Virus record (IMG/VR): IMGVR_UViG_3300008266_000374
Location: 1-27,531 of that record
Reading direction: 5' to 3' (one strand)
DNA length: 27,531 nt
DNA from: a virus
The first letter of the stretch is position 1; each line of letters opens with the position of its first letter. Of this stretch, positions 1-5,488 are shown piece after piece. The position numbers were made by a program, and so were the translations under genes. Below the pieces are notes generated by a model. The model was given only the letters and a program-made list of their open reading frames with translations, was not told the DNA's origin and searched no databases.

Positions 1-52
1 CTTCTCTCAGCGTTCTGAATCCGATTAACGTAGCCTTCGGAGTTTGGCTCAT
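1..52 (-). CDS. Partial unknown phage protein (N-terminus only)
   Basis: Only 17 codons lie in the window, beginning MSQTPKATLIGFRTL; the rest runs off the left edge. The ATG overlaps the stop of the upstream gene as ATGA, and an AAGGAG ribosome site lies 8 nt before it, inside the end of that gene. It is therefore the next member of the leftward operon. No function can be read from the fragment. Confidence 0.6.
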   Translation of the reverse strand, partial: MSQTPKATLIGFRTLRE

Positions 53-183
53 TTCGGTTGCTCCTTCAGTTGTTCAATGCGTGTACGCATTTGTTTCTCC
101 GCCCGCAACGCCGTTAGTTCGCCAAGTTGCGTATACAGTAGATCCTGTAGTCGCTTGATCTCTTTGTCTTTCTCGGCGCTCAT
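49..183 (-). CDS. Small coiled-coil-like protein, 44 aa
   Basis: A 44-codon gene encoding a highly charged, probably fully helical peptide (starts MSAEKDKEIKRLQDLL, ends LKEQPK). Leucines and isoleucines recur at heptad-like spacing, which suggests a short coiled coil. The ATG overlaps the stop of the upstream gene (ATGA) and the gene's own stop overlaps the next ATG in the same way, so it sits in a translationally coupled chain. The last 18 nt (49-66) are identical to those ending the gene at 981-1199. No family is recognised; a role as a small accessory or inhibitor protein would be speculation. Confidence 0.6.
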   Translation of the reverse strand: MSAEKDKEIKRLQDLLYTQLGELTALRAEKQMRTRIEQLKEQPK

Positions 184-506
184 GACTGCCCCCGAGCGCG
201 GATTTTTCGCGCACACTCATTCGCCGTGTGCCGTTCTTCAATCATCATCCCAGCCCCGCACTCAACTTTGTCACACACCTTCGCACACGCCTCACGCTCG
301 GCGGCTACAGCATCCCGTAGCCGCTCGTTCTCCCGCAATGCCTTGAGGACGTGCCGCAGCGACGGGTACTGGCTGTAGTCACCAGACGCAATCATCTCGT
401 CAGCGTTTTCGTTCCAAATGAATTCGCCTTCTGCGGTAACGCGCAGGACTTCGTTTCCGCTACTAACATTTCCGCTACTAACGTATGCGATGTATTCGTA
501 GGTCAT
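180..506 (-). CDS. Unknown phage protein, 108 aa
   Basis: The start at 506 was chosen over a longer reading frame because AGGAGG stands 7 nt before this ATG and the ATG overlaps the upstream stop as ATGA. The protein begins MTYEYIAYVSSG. Its middle (FIWNENADEMIASGDYSQYP) looks like a small beta domain. The second half, with LRENERLRDAVAAEREACAKVCD and then two further cysteines, is typical of short phage early proteins that end in a helical, cysteine-containing tail. No specific function is recognised. It is co-transcribed with its small neighbours. Confidence 0.7.
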   Translation of the reverse strand: MTYEYIAYVSSGNVSSGNEVLRVTAEGEFIWNENADEMIASGDYSQYPSLRHVLKALRENERLRDAVAAEREACAKVCDKVECGAGMMIEERHTANECARKIRARGQS

Positions 507-712
507 CGTGACTCCTCCTGCACTGGCCACTTTGCTGGCGTAGCAGAAAAACAAGTTGCGCCGCTGACATCTAGCGTCGTTTCACCCACCGGTTCTGCCA
601 GCGCGACGCGGAGGTTGTCTCGGGCGCTGTTGTAAATGCTTGGTCCTTTGGTGGGCACCAATGTCTCCAACGCCTCCAGCGCCTGCTGTGCGGCATCGCG
701 TAGGGTTGTCAT
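503..712 (-). CDS. Unknown phage protein, 69 aa, sharing its N-terminus with the upstream gene
   Basis: Begins MTTLRDAAQQALEAL. A GGAGG site precedes the ATG at 712, and the ATG overlaps the stop of the upstream gene. The first 13 residues are nearly identical to those of the upstream gene product (MTTLREAAQQALEYM), and both have an 'AEP' motif further on, so the two genes look like a tandem duplication whose distal parts have diverged or been swapped. The stop overlaps the start of the next gene. Function unknown; short helical proteins with this N-terminus are common in phage early regions. Confidence 0.65.
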   Translation of the reverse strand: MTTLRDAAQQALEALETLVPTKGPSIYNSARDNLRVALAEPVGETTLDVSGATCFSATPAKWPVQEESR

Positions 713-984
713 GCGGCACCTCCACAGGTAACCCGTATCGGGCAATCTGAACGCGAGCAAACGTAGCCATAAGCCTTGCCGTCCGCGCCGATACCACACA
801 CGCGGCACCCGCGCTTTTGCTCTACGCCAATGGCTTTGCCCCAAGGGATCTCGGGATACTGCGGCTCTGCCATCGCGGCCTCAAGCCGCTCAACGATTGC
901 CCATTCCTCTGGGCACATATCCATCTGCCCGACAGACTTCATGTACTCCAACGCCTGCTGTGCGGCTTCGCGTAATGTGGTCAT
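709..984 (-). CDS. Zinc-ribbon-like small phage protein, 91 aa
   Basis: The N-terminal helix (MTTLREAAQQALEYM) is followed by an acidic middle and a C-terminal cysteine cluster at about residues 60-87: CRVCG, then CSRSDCP, plus a terminal cysteine. Two CxxC-like pairs about 15 residues apart suggest a small zinc ribbon or rubredoxin-like knuckle. The protein shares its N-terminus with the next gene (503-712). Four-nt stop/start overlaps on both sides place it firmly in the operon. Nucleic-acid or protein binding is possible but only inferred. Confidence 0.65.
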   Translation of the reverse strand: MTTLREAAQQALEYMKSVGQMDMCPEEWAIVERLEAAMAEPQYPEIPWGKAIGVEQKRGCRVCGIGADGKAYGYVCSRSDCPIRVTCGGAA

Positions 985-998
985 TTCGGTTGCTCCTT
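981..998 (-). repeat. 18-bp repeat holding a ribosome site, a gene end and the next start
   Basis: On the minus strand, AAGGAGCAACCGAAATGA occurs here and again at 49-66. Each copy carries an AAGGAG site, encodes the last residues KEQPK of one gene, and ends in the ATGA overlap that starts the next. Confidence 0.85.
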
Positions 999-1199
999 AT
1001 AGTCGATCACTGCATCGCGGTCTAAGCAAACACTTCGGTATCCATTATTTATCGGCACACCACCGGCCTGCCTGCATTGATCGTGCCGTTCTTTGCGTAC
1101 ACCGCCAACGAACACAATGAGTACAATAGAAGCCGCAATCAAACCAATCGAAGCACAGGCCGCCCATGCAATGTGTGTGTCTATCTCTGGGAATTTCAT
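981..1199 (-). CDS. Small single-pass membrane protein, 72 aa
   Basis: Residues about 10-33 form one long hydrophobic segment (IAWAACASIGLIAASIVLIVF) after a short polar N-terminus. Basic residues follow (RKERHDQCR), then a soluble tail of about 35 residues with two cysteines. This fits a single-pass inner-membrane protein with its tail in the cytoplasm by the positive-inside rule, or an inverted arrangement with a disulphide outside. The gene follows another membrane protein gene with an ATGA overlap. Superinfection exclusion or a lysis role are possibilities, not demonstrated. It ends KEQPK like the 49-183 gene product. Confidence 0.65.
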   Translation of the reverse strand: MKFPEIDTHIAWAACASIGLIAASIVLIVFVGGVRKERHDQCRQAGGVPINNGYRSVCLDRDAVIDYKEQPK

Positions 1200-1399
1200 T
1201 TCTGTTCCTCCTCATACATCCTGGCCTTGGCTGGAACTTCCCATGGAAGCACGTAACACTTAGGCCCCTTTGCTATTAACTCTTCTGGGCTTGGATTTGC
1301 AGGCGGCTTAGGCTCTGTTATGTAAGTGCCGAAGATAACGCCTGAGCACACAAGACCAACAGCAAAGAGGGTTTCAGTCACCTCTGATTTGTATCCCAT
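1196..1399 (-). CDS. Small single-pass membrane protein, 67 aa
   Basis: Starts MGYKSEVTETLFAV at the ATG at 1399, preceded by AGGGTG; the longer reading frame upstream has no ribosome site and runs into the previous gene. Residues about 9-28 are a transmembrane segment. A proline-rich linker (EPKPPANPSPEE) and a charged tail follow. The stop overlaps the next start. It is one of three consecutive small membrane proteins. Family not recognised. Confidence 0.6.
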   Translation of the reverse strand: MGYKSEVTETLFAVGLVCSGVIFGTYITEPKPPANPSPEELIAKGPKCYVLPWEVPAKARMYEEEQK

Positions 1400-1403
1400 G
1401 GCA

Positions 1404-1634
1404 TCACCCTGACACAGGCTGGTCTGAAGTGATGTAGTACGAGACAAGGAAGGCAAAGTATGCCGTCAACTGCAGAAGGCACACGGCAAAGAACTGCCCA
1501 ACAGTGACGCCGACCTTGAAGAACACGAACCACACAGTCAATCCAAGAACTGCGAATGGCGTCAACAGCACGACGCCCATCAGGATGTAGATCAACGTTT
1601 TAAATGCATATCCAAATGCAAATCCGCCAACCAT
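1404..1634 (-). CDS. Hydrophobic membrane protein, 76 aa, two or more TM segments
   Basis: Start at 1634, where GGAGG lies 5 nt before the ATG; the longer frame upstream is overlapped by the preceding gene. Almost the whole chain is hydrophobic, with long segments at about residues 12-38 and 43-68 separated by a short K-containing turn, so two transmembrane helices are likely. Size and topology would allow a holin-like protein, but no endolysin is nearby and the gene is in the early leftward operon, so that is only one option. Confidence 0.6.
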   Translation of the reverse strand: MVGGFAFGYAFKTLIYILMGVVLLTPFAVLGLTVWFVFFKVGVTVGQFFAVCLLQLTAYFAFLVSYYITSDQPVSG

Positions 1635-1635
1635 G

Positions 1636-1842
1636 TTAGCCTCCGTAATACTTGAGAACGATATTGAATGCTTCGATATGCCGCTTGATCTCGGCAATAT
1701 CTTCATCCCTATCTACATGGAATATGGAAATGCCTGAGCGATTCTTGACGTTCTTCAGGTCAAGCTTCAGGATCTTGACTGTCTCCTTCAGTTCGTCTCT
1801 GACGATATCGTTAACGCCTTCAATGCATAACTCGACTTTCAT
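1636..1842 (-). CDS. Unknown small phage protein, 68 aa
   Basis: Begins MKVELCIEGVNDIVRDEL and ends EAFNIVLKYYGG. The pattern of a short strand, a charged helix, a strand and a helix suggests a compact alpha/beta fold. The ATG overlaps the upstream stop by 4 nt, and the next gene starts just after its stop. No recognised family. Confidence 0.6.
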   Translation of the reverse strand: MKVELCIEGVNDIVRDELKETVKILKLDLKNVKNRSGISIFHVDRDEDIAEIKRHIEAFNIVLKYYGG

Positions 1843-2036
1843 TCGCTGTCCTCCTCTGAAATGTCATGCGGATACCAAGACCCTTGCCGTGATGAACGCC
1901 TCTCGGCTTCGATCTCGGAACTGAACTCGTCATACACGGCCATCTTCTTGGCCAACTCGTTCGGGTATCCTTGGTCACGGTAATAGTCTGCATTCCTATC
2001 GATCCATGACCTGATCGGCTGCTTTGGTTCTGTCAT
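1839..2036 (-). CDS. Unknown small phage protein, 65 aa
   Basis: Begins MTEPKQPIRSWIDRNADYY. It is polar and rich in aromatic, arginine and acidic residues, with an acidic C-terminus (DISEEDSE). ATGA overlaps at both ends couple it to its neighbours. No known motif was recognised. Confidence 0.6.
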   Translation of the reverse strand: MTEPKQPIRSWIDRNADYYRDQGYPNELAKKMAVYDEFSSEIEAERRSSRQGSWYPHDISEEDSE

Positions 2037-2230
2037 TCTGGAATCCTCGCTTTCTCAATTAACATGTGAAACATCTCGAGTTTCTCTTCTTCAGTGAGAT
2101 CGTCAACGGAACATCGCCGTCTAGTGTCGATGACAACAAGACCATCAGGCGATTCGCTTCTCGTTGTGATAACCACTTCTTTCAGGTCTGGGTCGCAAGC
2201 ATATGACTTCCATCTAAACACTATTTCCAC
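2033..2230 (-). CDS. Unknown small phage protein, 65 aa
   Basis: Begins MEIVFRWKSYACDPDLKEVV. Alternating hydrophobic residues in the first 35 positions suggest a small beta sheet, followed by an acidic helix (DDLTEEEKLEMFHMLIEKA). Coupled to the next gene by an ATGA overlap. Function unknown. Confidence 0.6.
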   Translation of the reverse strand: MEIVFRWKSYACDPDLKEVVITTRSESPDGLVVIDTRRRCSVDDLTEEEKLEMFHMLIEKARIPE

Positions 2231-2242
2231 GGCGATTCTCCT

Positions 2243-2428
2243 TTACATTGAGATCATTGTTCCTGCCACTATTCCTAATGAAAATACAACCAGACAGAGG
2301 ATGATCTCGCCAGCAAGACGATCCTTCCTCTCAATATCGAAGTCCTTTTCGATCTTGAACATTTGATCCTTTAGCATCTGGATCTCCTGGTTCTTCCTGT
2401 CAATGACATACTCATGGCGCTGCTTCAT
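2243..2428 (-). CDS. Tail-anchored coiled-coil membrane protein, 61 aa
   Basis: The N-terminal half (residues about 5-38) is highly charged and heptad-like (NQEIQMLKDQMFKIEKDF), followed directly by one hydrophobic segment at residues about 40-60 that ends the protein. This is a C-terminally anchored membrane protein with a cytoplasmic coiled coil. Its ATG overlaps the stop of the metallopeptidase-like gene upstream (ATGA), so the two are made together. A membrane tether for a partner protein is an inference. Confidence 0.6.
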   Translation of the reverse strand: MKQRHEYVIDRKNQEIQMLKDQMFKIEKDFDIERKDRLAGEIILCLVVFSLGIVAGTMISM

Positions 2429-2871
2429 GCCATCCCTCCGACTATCTTCCTGCTCTCGTCAATGAGCTGGCTGTAGATATCCTCGTCCTTCATGCCGCTG
2501 TACCTGACGTTGTAGGACATGCCTTCGTTGACCGGCATGCCGACCTGCTTGATGGTGTCGTTCACCTTGTAGTCGCAGGCCATACCCCATATCAGGACGT
2601 TCTTGCCAGACGCACGGAGGCAGTGCTCGTCAAGGACATGCAATGCCTCGTGCATGACTAGGCTATCTAGTTGCTCGTCACTGAGCAGGACTGTGTGGCT
2701 TGGGTTGAAGAACATATTGGTTCCATCGGTTGCTGCGACTGCATACCTGTCAGTCATAACAACCCGCATGGATCGCAATGTCTTACCAATGCCTGTGAAC
2801 TTGCGTGTCAGCCGCTTCATCGACTCAGACACTCTGTCAGCCTGCATCTTGACTGGAATCAATCCGTCCAT
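2425..2871 (-). CDS. Stand-alone zinc metallopeptidase-like domain protein (DUF2201_N type), 148 aa
   Basis: The diagnostic stretch is HEALHVLDEH at residues 74-83, preceded by a substrate-strand-like ATDGTNMFFNP and followed by ACDYKVNDTI at about 98-107. This order (ATDG..(Y/F)(F/Y)NP, HExxH, A.DY.(I/V)ND) is that of the putative metallopeptidase domain found N-terminal to a VWA-like domain in longer bacterial proteins. Here the VWA part is absent and the protein stops about 40 residues after the motif. Zinc binding by H74 and H78 with catalytic E75 is expected from the HExxH motif. Whether it cuts a host or phage protein is unknown. It is coupled to the gene below by ATGA and overlaps the gene above by 13 nt. 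Confidence 0.7.
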   Translation of the reverse strand: MDGLIPVKMQADRVSESMKRLTRKFTGIGKTLRSMRVVMTDRYAVAATDGTNMFFNPSHTVLLSDEQLDSLVMHEALHVLDEHCLRASGKNVLIWGMACDYKVNDTIKQVGMPVNEGMSYNVRYSGMKDEDIYSQLIDESRKIVGGMA

Positions 2872-3068
2872 TCTGACCTCTTGCCAATTCCAAGTAGCCC
2901 AAGTTCGTAGTTGAGAACCTGAAGCATGCGCTTGTGATACGAGATCTTCGCGAGAATCTCGTAACGCTTTAGGATTGCTGCCCGTGACTCGTCAGGCATG
3001 TCGGCCATGGCCTGCTCGAGGAACTGCTGCTGCTCTTCCATCTGATGTTGATACTCTTCTGATGTCAT
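2859..3068 (-). CDS. Helical Q/E-rich small protein, 69 aa
   Basis: Begins MTSEEYQHQMEEQQQFLEQ and is predicted to be almost entirely helical, with a glutamine- and glutamate-rich first third and a leucine-rich second half. It overlaps the metallopeptidase-like gene by 13 nt, so the two products are probably made in a fixed ratio. It could be a partner or inhibitor of that enzyme, but only gene position supports this. Confidence 0.6.
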   Translation of the reverse strand: MTSEEYQHQMEEQQQFLEQAMADMPDESRAAILKRYEILAKISYHKRMLQVLNYELGLLGIGKRSEWTD

Positions 3069-3071
3069 GGC

Positions 3072-3503
3072 TCACCAACTCGCTTGGTAATAGATTGAAC
3101 GGCGCTCAGTCTCCTTGTTGTACGGAGCATTGGCCCACTGCATTGCCGCTGTAAATGCAAGGACATCATTCTCTACAGACTTGTCGTAGTCCTCCTTGTT
3201 TCTGGATGGGTGAGGGGATGCGCCGAAGAAGAAGCCAGACCCATGTGGTAGTCGATGTGACTTGATTGCATCAAGGATGGCAAGCAAGTCCTTCCCTACA
3301 AGCAATATCGGCTGGCAGTTATCAATCCCACCAGCGAAACTATCCACGATAAAGCGATGCAGGTTTGGGTGCTTGCGCCAATATGCCAGCTCAAGCACAT
3401 GCTCTGTCTTAGGGAACCCATCCTCCATCACATCGAGTTCTGGGTTGGTGTAGTCACGACGGAGGAAGTGCTTACGCCCTTCAAGGTACATATCAAGTCC
3501 CAT
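3072..3503 (-). CDS. Conserved phage protein of the 'MGLDMYL' type, 143 aa
   Basis: The N-terminus MGLDMYLEGRKHF, the central ELAYWRKHPNLHRFIVD and the segment CQPILLVGKDLLAILDAI are the hallmarks of a widespread but functionally uncharacterised phage family that nearly always begins MGLDMYL. Length is typical. Its ATG overlaps the upstream stop by one base (TAATG). No catalytic motif is evident. Confidence in the family is high; function is unknown. Confidence 0.75.
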   Translation of the reverse strand: MGLDMYLEGRKHFLRRDYTNPELDVMEDGFPKTEHVLELAYWRKHPNLHRFIVDSFAGGIDNCQPILLVGKDLLAILDAIKSHRLPHGSGFFFGASPHPSRNKEDYDKSVENDVLAFTAAMQWANAPYNKETERRSIYYQASW

Positions 3504-3868
3504 TACTTGACCCTCATCACTTCAAGTACGTTTCGCTTCTTGTTGCGAGCAGTCATCACGCTGCCCTTGCCCCACTTAAACACTGCCATCGAGGACAGGT
3601 GACGGGCAATTGAATCCAGATGCAGATTACCCGCTGGGATCTCTGTGTATTGGCCTGGCTTCAGTTCGTTGAAGTACTTTGCGTAGTGCTTGTACACGAC
3701 GCCCCTTGGGTATGAAACATACCCCCTAGTCTTCCCTGATGCCTCTCTTTGGCTGGAGAGACGCTCTCCAGATGCCAACTTGATTTCATACGTGGCATTG
3801 ATTGCGTTCAAGTATTTAATGAACTTGTTCATTAACTTGCTCTCAGTCTTCACTGTCTTTGCTTTCAT
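3503..3868 (-). CDS. Unknown basic phage protein, 121 aa
   Basis: The start at 3868 (MKAKTVKTESKLMNKF) is preceded by AAGGTG at good spacing; the longer frame reaching 3970 overlaps the upstream gene and was not used. The protein is lysine- and arginine-rich throughout (GKTRGYVSYPRGVVYKHYAKYF; C-terminal ARNKKRNVLEVMRVK), which would suit nucleic-acid binding. It follows a 22-nt gap after the upstream gene and joins the next gene through TAATG. Family not recognised. Confidence 0.65.
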   Translation of the reverse strand: MKAKTVKTESKLMNKFIKYLNAINATYEIKLASGERLSSQREASGKTRGYVSYPRGVVYKHYAKYFNELKPGQYTEIPAGNLHLDSIARHLSSMAVFKWGKGSVMTARNKKRNVLEVMRVK

Positions 3869-3890
3869 GTTTATACACCTTATGTTGGTT

Positions 3891-4214
3891 TCAATCAATC
3901 TTTGATGTACCAGTTTCAACAAATGCAATGGCCGAGTTGAACAGATCATCAGCCAATGCCCTGTTATCATTGCAATGGAATTCTATGAACTCCTCAATCA
4001 ACCGCATCTTTCCGTAGTGCTCCTCCGATTTCATAAAGAATGTCAGCCGCTGCATTGCAGGGAACAGGTGCTTGAGCCTGTCACTGGCCTGCTGCCATGC
4101 AATGCTAGTCGGCGGATTGGATCGCTGAATGTCCTGGTTTTTATCTATCATCGAAAGGATGGTTGATTCCCAGAACCGAAGTTCTTCCATTGATGTGTCT
4201 TCATAGTCAATCAT
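3891..4214 (-). CDS. Unknown helical phage protein, 107 aa
   Basis: Begins MIDYEDTSMEELRFWESTILSM. It appears mostly helical, with conserved-looking tryptophans and a central QASDRLKHLFPAMQRLTFF. A ribosome site AGGAGA lies about 6 nt upstream. The regulatory palindrome at 4238-4254 lies 24 bp before this gene's start, inside the tail of the previous gene. No recognised domain. Confidence 0.6.
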   Translation of the reverse strand: MIDYEDTSMEELRFWESTILSMIDKNQDIQRSNPPTSIAWQQASDRLKHLFPAMQRLTFFMKSEEHYGKMRLIEEFIEFHCNDNRALADDLFNSAIAFVETGTSKID

Positions 4215-4223
4215 CGTCTTCTC

Positions 4224-4502
4224 CTATGCTGCTTCCGACATAACCGAGTTATGTTCATCGTTGCTTCGATGCCAAATTGCCTCGTCTTTCCTTGCATAGC
4301 CACCCTTTATGGCGTCTTCCATGGTTAGATAGGATGCCTGTACTCTGTACTCATCAACCCTTATAGTGCTGAATGCGTTGTTCCGCTCTTTCAAGCGAAG
4401 CAAGTTCTGCGATGCTTCCTCCCTTGATCTTAGGAATTCTCCATCTGAAATCCATGATGAATAATCCGTGTAGTACTGTTCGACCCAGTATATGATCGGC
4501 AT
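4224..4502 (-). CDS. Unknown phage protein, 92 aa
   Basis: Begins MPIIYWVEQYYTDYSSWISDGE. The N-terminal part is aromatic-rich, followed by a charged helix and a small C-terminal segment. The last codons (HNSVMSEAA) are written over the palindrome ACATAACCGAGTTATGT, so the site and the coding end coincide. AAGGAGAACCAAG precedes the ATG. Function unknown. Confidence 0.6.
   Translation of the reverse strand: MPIIYWVEQYYTDYSSWISDGEFLRSREEASQNLLRLKERNNAFSTIRVDEYRVQASYLTMEDAIKGGYARKDEAIWHRSNDEHNSVMSEAA
4238..4254. promoter_or_regulatory. 17-bp palindrome, copy 1
   Basis: ACATAACCGAGTTATGT, overlapping the last codons of the 4224-4502 gene, 24 bp before the next gene's start. Confidence 0.85.
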
Positions 4503-4514
4503 CTTGGTTCTCCT

Positions 4515-5438
4515 TTACAGGGTGCTAGGGGTGATGTTCTCGTTCACAAACAGATCCTCGATCCACTCACTAGCCTGAGAGGGATCGTCGGACACCATCT
4601 CCTCGACATAGGTCTCATCCTCGTAGCAGTAGGAGAGCAACGCGCTAGCCTTCCACGGCGCATCAAGTACCCACTGGTCAAGGTTGTTGTTGAGCCACGA
4701 GTTGTAGGCAGCCTTGAGGATCGGGCGGATACTCTCCTTGCTGTCAACAACCTTGTTCTTGACGGTGACTGACTTGACTCGACCGCTGGGGTACGAGGTA
4801 GCCATATCCCAATCAAGGTAGTCATTGCCAAGGCCGGAGTAGCCATAGCCACGATAGGACTTCGTTGCACCTTGGAAGCCATGCATGGAAGGCGTCCACG
4901 CATAGGTGTTGGACAGCCACGCATCATTGAAGGTGACGCCAGCGGATCGATTGATGATGACTGCCTCGCCGGAGCCGGTCATGAAGCCGAACTTGTTGGT
5001 GTTGCCGATCAGATCGCCAATGAACGCCTGATAGGCGGGCGAGAGGATCAGGTCTGGCTGGTAGGACAGGGCAGGCTGAATGACATTGGCGATGAAGTGC
5101 CACGTATCAGACTTGCTGCGATCATTGTCATTGCCCGATGAGAGGATGCCGTTATGCGCCATCCAGATGTTCTTGGTGACGTAGTAGGGGTGGCAATTCT
5201 CGAGGTCAATGTCGCCATGGGTCTGCATACGGGCATGCCAGATGCACTCCCGACCTTCGGCATACTGGCGATAGAACTCGACGAACTCCGCGGCATTGGT
5301 GGGCAGTGCTTTCTTGACAACAACATTGCCAGCTGTAGCGAACATGATGCCAATGCCATCACGATTCTTGCCATACACATCCTTGAGGAAGGCGTCGGTG
5401 AAATGGGTGGTTTCTTTCTGGTGTACCAAAAGACACAT
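4515..5438 (-). CDS. Class-II (Ntn-type) glutamine amidotransferase, 307 aa
   Basis: The protein starts MCLLVHQKE, so removal of Met1 exposes Cys2, the catalytic nucleophile of class-II glutamine amidotransferases. Further family motifs appear in order: DGIGIMFA at about 27-34, WHAR at 67-70 with a following T.H, NCHPY at 81-85, and MAHNGIL at 93-99. These correspond to the glutamine-binding and oxyanion regions of GATase domains, which hydrolyse glutamine to supply ammonia. The N-terminal 180 residues are that domain; the C-terminal part (about 190-307) has a linker with RGYGYSGLGNDYLD and an acidic end, unlike known synthetases. The partner that uses the ammonia is most likely the amidoligase just upstream, 50 nt away. 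GGAGAG precedes the ATG. An N-terminal hydrolase of another substrate is the alternative. Confidence 0.85.
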   Translation of the reverse strand: MCLLVHQKETTHFTDAFLKDVYGKNRDGIGIMFATAGNVVVKKALPTNAAEFVEFYRQYAEGRECIWHARMQTHGDIDLENCHPYYVTKNIWMAHNGILSSGNDNDRSKSDTWHFIANVIQPALSYQPDLILSPAYQAFIGDLIGNTNKFGFMTGSGEAVIINRSAGVTFNDAWLSNTYAWTPSMHGFQGATKSYRGYGYSGLGNDYLDWDMATSYPSGRVKSVTVKNKVVDSKESIRPILKAAYNSWLNNNLDQWVLDAPWKASALLSYCYEDETYVEEMVSDDPSQASEWIEDLFVNENITPSTL

Positions 5439-5469
5439 GATGATTACTCTCCGTGGTTGAAATGAATCG

Positions 5470-5486
5470 ACATAACTCGGTTATGA
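5470..5486. promoter_or_regulatory. 17-bp palindrome, copy 2
   Basis: ACATAACTCGGTTATGA, one base off the consensus and with its centre inverted (TCG). It lies between the amidoligase stop and the glutamine amidotransferase ribosome site. Confidence 0.8.
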
Positions 5487-5488
5487 AA

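Noticed and set aside
1404-1634. Holin assignment for the hydrophobic 76-aa protein
   Set aside because: Topology fits, but no endolysin or spanin is nearby and many small phage membrane proteins look alike.
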